A stretch of 64,000 nucleotides of DNA from Aristolochia californica (taxonomy: Eukaryota > Streptophyta > Magnoliopsida > Piperales > Aristolochiaceae): the NCBI GenBank assembly GCA_029961685.1, contig JARWKL010000009.1:30811708-30875707 (forward strand). Reading direction: 5' to 3'. A program made the translations under genes and the position numbers. Numbering within the stretch: position 1 is the stretch's first letter; each line of letters opens with the position of its first letter. Below the pieces are notes generated by a model. That model was not told the DNA's origin and made no database searches. It saw only the letters and a program-made list of their open reading frames with translations. Positions 62,934 to 64,000 of this stretch are shown here, piece by piece.

Positions 62934-63090
62934 ATTTTTCTGGAATGTAGCGTAAACATATATTTTGTAGTCTGAGCCTGATTAAGACCTTGGCTAACTC
63001 TTTTTCTCTACGACGGCAAGAGGCAACGGTTGGTTGACATTGCGGTCGTGATCTCATTTACCTCACGATGGTCTCAAAAGCTCTGTAAGG

Positions 63091-64000
63091 ATGGACCTCC
63101 CAAAAGCCCCTCTCTTATCTCAACAAGTAAAAATCAAAGATGCAAAATACTGGAATGCGGACATTAAATTCCATACGAAGCAGAAAAATGACCGAGCAAT
63201 TCTTAAATCCTTTACGGAGATGGAAGCTTTAGGCTTTATGCCAGACTCTTCTACTCTGCCTCTCGTTATCAAGGCCTGTGCTAGACTAGAAGCCATTGAG
63301 CAAGGGAAGAAAATTCATTTCAATATTCAGAAGACGCGCTTAATTCATGACATTCGTATTAAAACCGCGCTGCTTGATTTCTATTGCAAATGTGGATTCG
63401 TTGGAGATGCCAGCGGTCTGTTTGATGAAATGGGTGAGAAGGATATTGTTTCGTGGAATGCAATGATTTGCGGCTATGTTGTAAATTCTTTGTTCGAAGA
63501 TGCTATAGCATTGTCTTTCCAAATGAAGAAGAACAAGGTGAAACTGAACTCGGTTACATTGGTGGGTCTCCTTTCTGCTTGCACTGAGTTGGTAGAGTGT
63601 AAGTTAGGACAAGAGATACACTGTTATTGTTTGAGAAATGGCCATTTTGACTCTAATATTCATGTGGGTACTTCACTGATTGGCTTCTATGCTAGGTTCA
63701 ACACACAGCTTTCACGTTTTGTGTTTGATTCAATGGTAGTTGAGAGTGTTGTTAGTTGGAATGCCATGATTTCAGGCTACCATAATGCTGGAGAATTCTC
63801 TGAAGCCCTGGACCTCTTTGTGCAGATGCTTGTTTTTGGTGTTAGGCCATGCTCAGTGACAATGTTGATGACTATCCAGTCATGTGTCAATTTAGCATCT
63901 CCTCAGCTATGTCAGCAAGTTCACCAATTCACTTTTAAATGTGGGTTTTCTTCTGATATCTATATTGAAAATGCTTTAATCAACATGTATGCAAAGAGAG
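63091..64000 (+). CDS. Pentatricopeptide repeat protein, PLS class, 5' part only (303 codons, runs off the window)
   Basis: The frame from ATG 63091 stays open to the window edge. It begins MDLPKAPLLSQQVKIKDAKY, with no clear transit peptide, then repeats of the PLS type: PDSSTLPLVIKACARLEAIE, KTALLDFYCKCGFVGDASGL, DIVSWNAMICGYVVNSLFED, VTLVGLLSACTELVECKLGQ, SVVSWNAMISGYHNAGEFSE, AL followed by FVQMLVFGVRPCSVTM, and finally ENALINMYAKR. As for other proteins of this class, a role in organellar RNA editing or splicing is likely. It resembles the 7925-10162 gene only at family level. The tail (E, DYW or neither) lies outside. No in-frame ATG was found just upstream. Confidence 0.88.
   Translation, partial: MDLPKAPLLSQQVKIKDAKYWNADIKFHTKQKNDRAILKSFTEMEALGFMPDSSTLPLVIKACARLEAIEQGKKIHFNIQKTRLIHDIRIKTALLDFYCKCGFVGDASGLFDEMGEKDIVSWNAMICGYVVNSLFEDAIALSFQMKKNKVKLNSVTLVGLLSACTELVECKLGQEIHCYCLRNGHFDSNIHVGTSLIGFYARFNTQLSRFVFDSMVVESVVSWNAMISGYHNAGEFSEALDLFVQMLVFGVRPCSVTMLMTIQSCVNLASPQLCQQVHQFTFKCGFSSDIYIENALINMYAKR

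Overview
The window is nuclear DNA of a flowering plant, very probably a dicot or magnoliid; I cannot name the species. The evidence is spliced genes with GT..AG introns, land-plant-only families (remorin, NF-YA with a miR169 site, CDPK, alkaline alpha-galactosidase/raffinose synthase, PLS-type PPR proteins), two nuclear tRNA-Ser genes, and nested plant retroelements. For nine genes I joined exons by hand and every phase closes on one open frame.

Layout, left to right: unassigned sequence (1-1300); a remorin (+, 1919-2858); SEC62 (+, 4196-7359); an intronless PPR gene (-, 7925-10162); a plant guanylate kinase whose first coding exon is only the ATG (+, 12894-15622); an NF-YA transcription factor (-, 16562-20453) with a miR169 site in its 3' UTR and a leader intron. 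Then comes a mobile-element zone: a 320-bp TRIM (22659-22978), a decayed LOG cytokinin-activating gene (23301-24580), a Ty1/copia element with target-site duplication CAAGA (24654-30594) whose 5' LTR is split by a second, truncated copia copy (28784-30535), and scattered LINE/copia scraps to about 32 kb.

The second gene-rich part holds a calcium-dependent protein kinase of the CPK7/8/32 type (+, 35992-39745), an alkaline alpha-galactosidase of the RFS2/SIP2 type (+, 44655-48784) with G-boxes and a long leader intron, tRNA-Ser(GCT), a small unrecognised three-exon gene (49482-50098), and the 11.6-kb ARMC8/GID5 gene (-, 50624-62183). ARMC8 introns carry a LINE fragment with a MITE inside it and a cluster of extremely small LTR elements. 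The window closes with tRNA-Ser(AGA) (-) and the first 303 codons of another PPR gene (+).

These are independent housekeeping, signalling and stress genes, not an operon-like system. Loose functional links: CDPK, remorin, NF-YA/miR169 and RFS2 belong to families with roles in calcium, ABA or stress responses, and the promoters of remorin and RFS2 contain several ACGT-core motifs. The least ordinary part is the 58021-58659 cluster: five 30-bp terminal repeats, three internal segments (one inverted), a 16-nt palindrome at the internal/LTR boundary, and one perfect 5-bp target duplication around the whole assembly.
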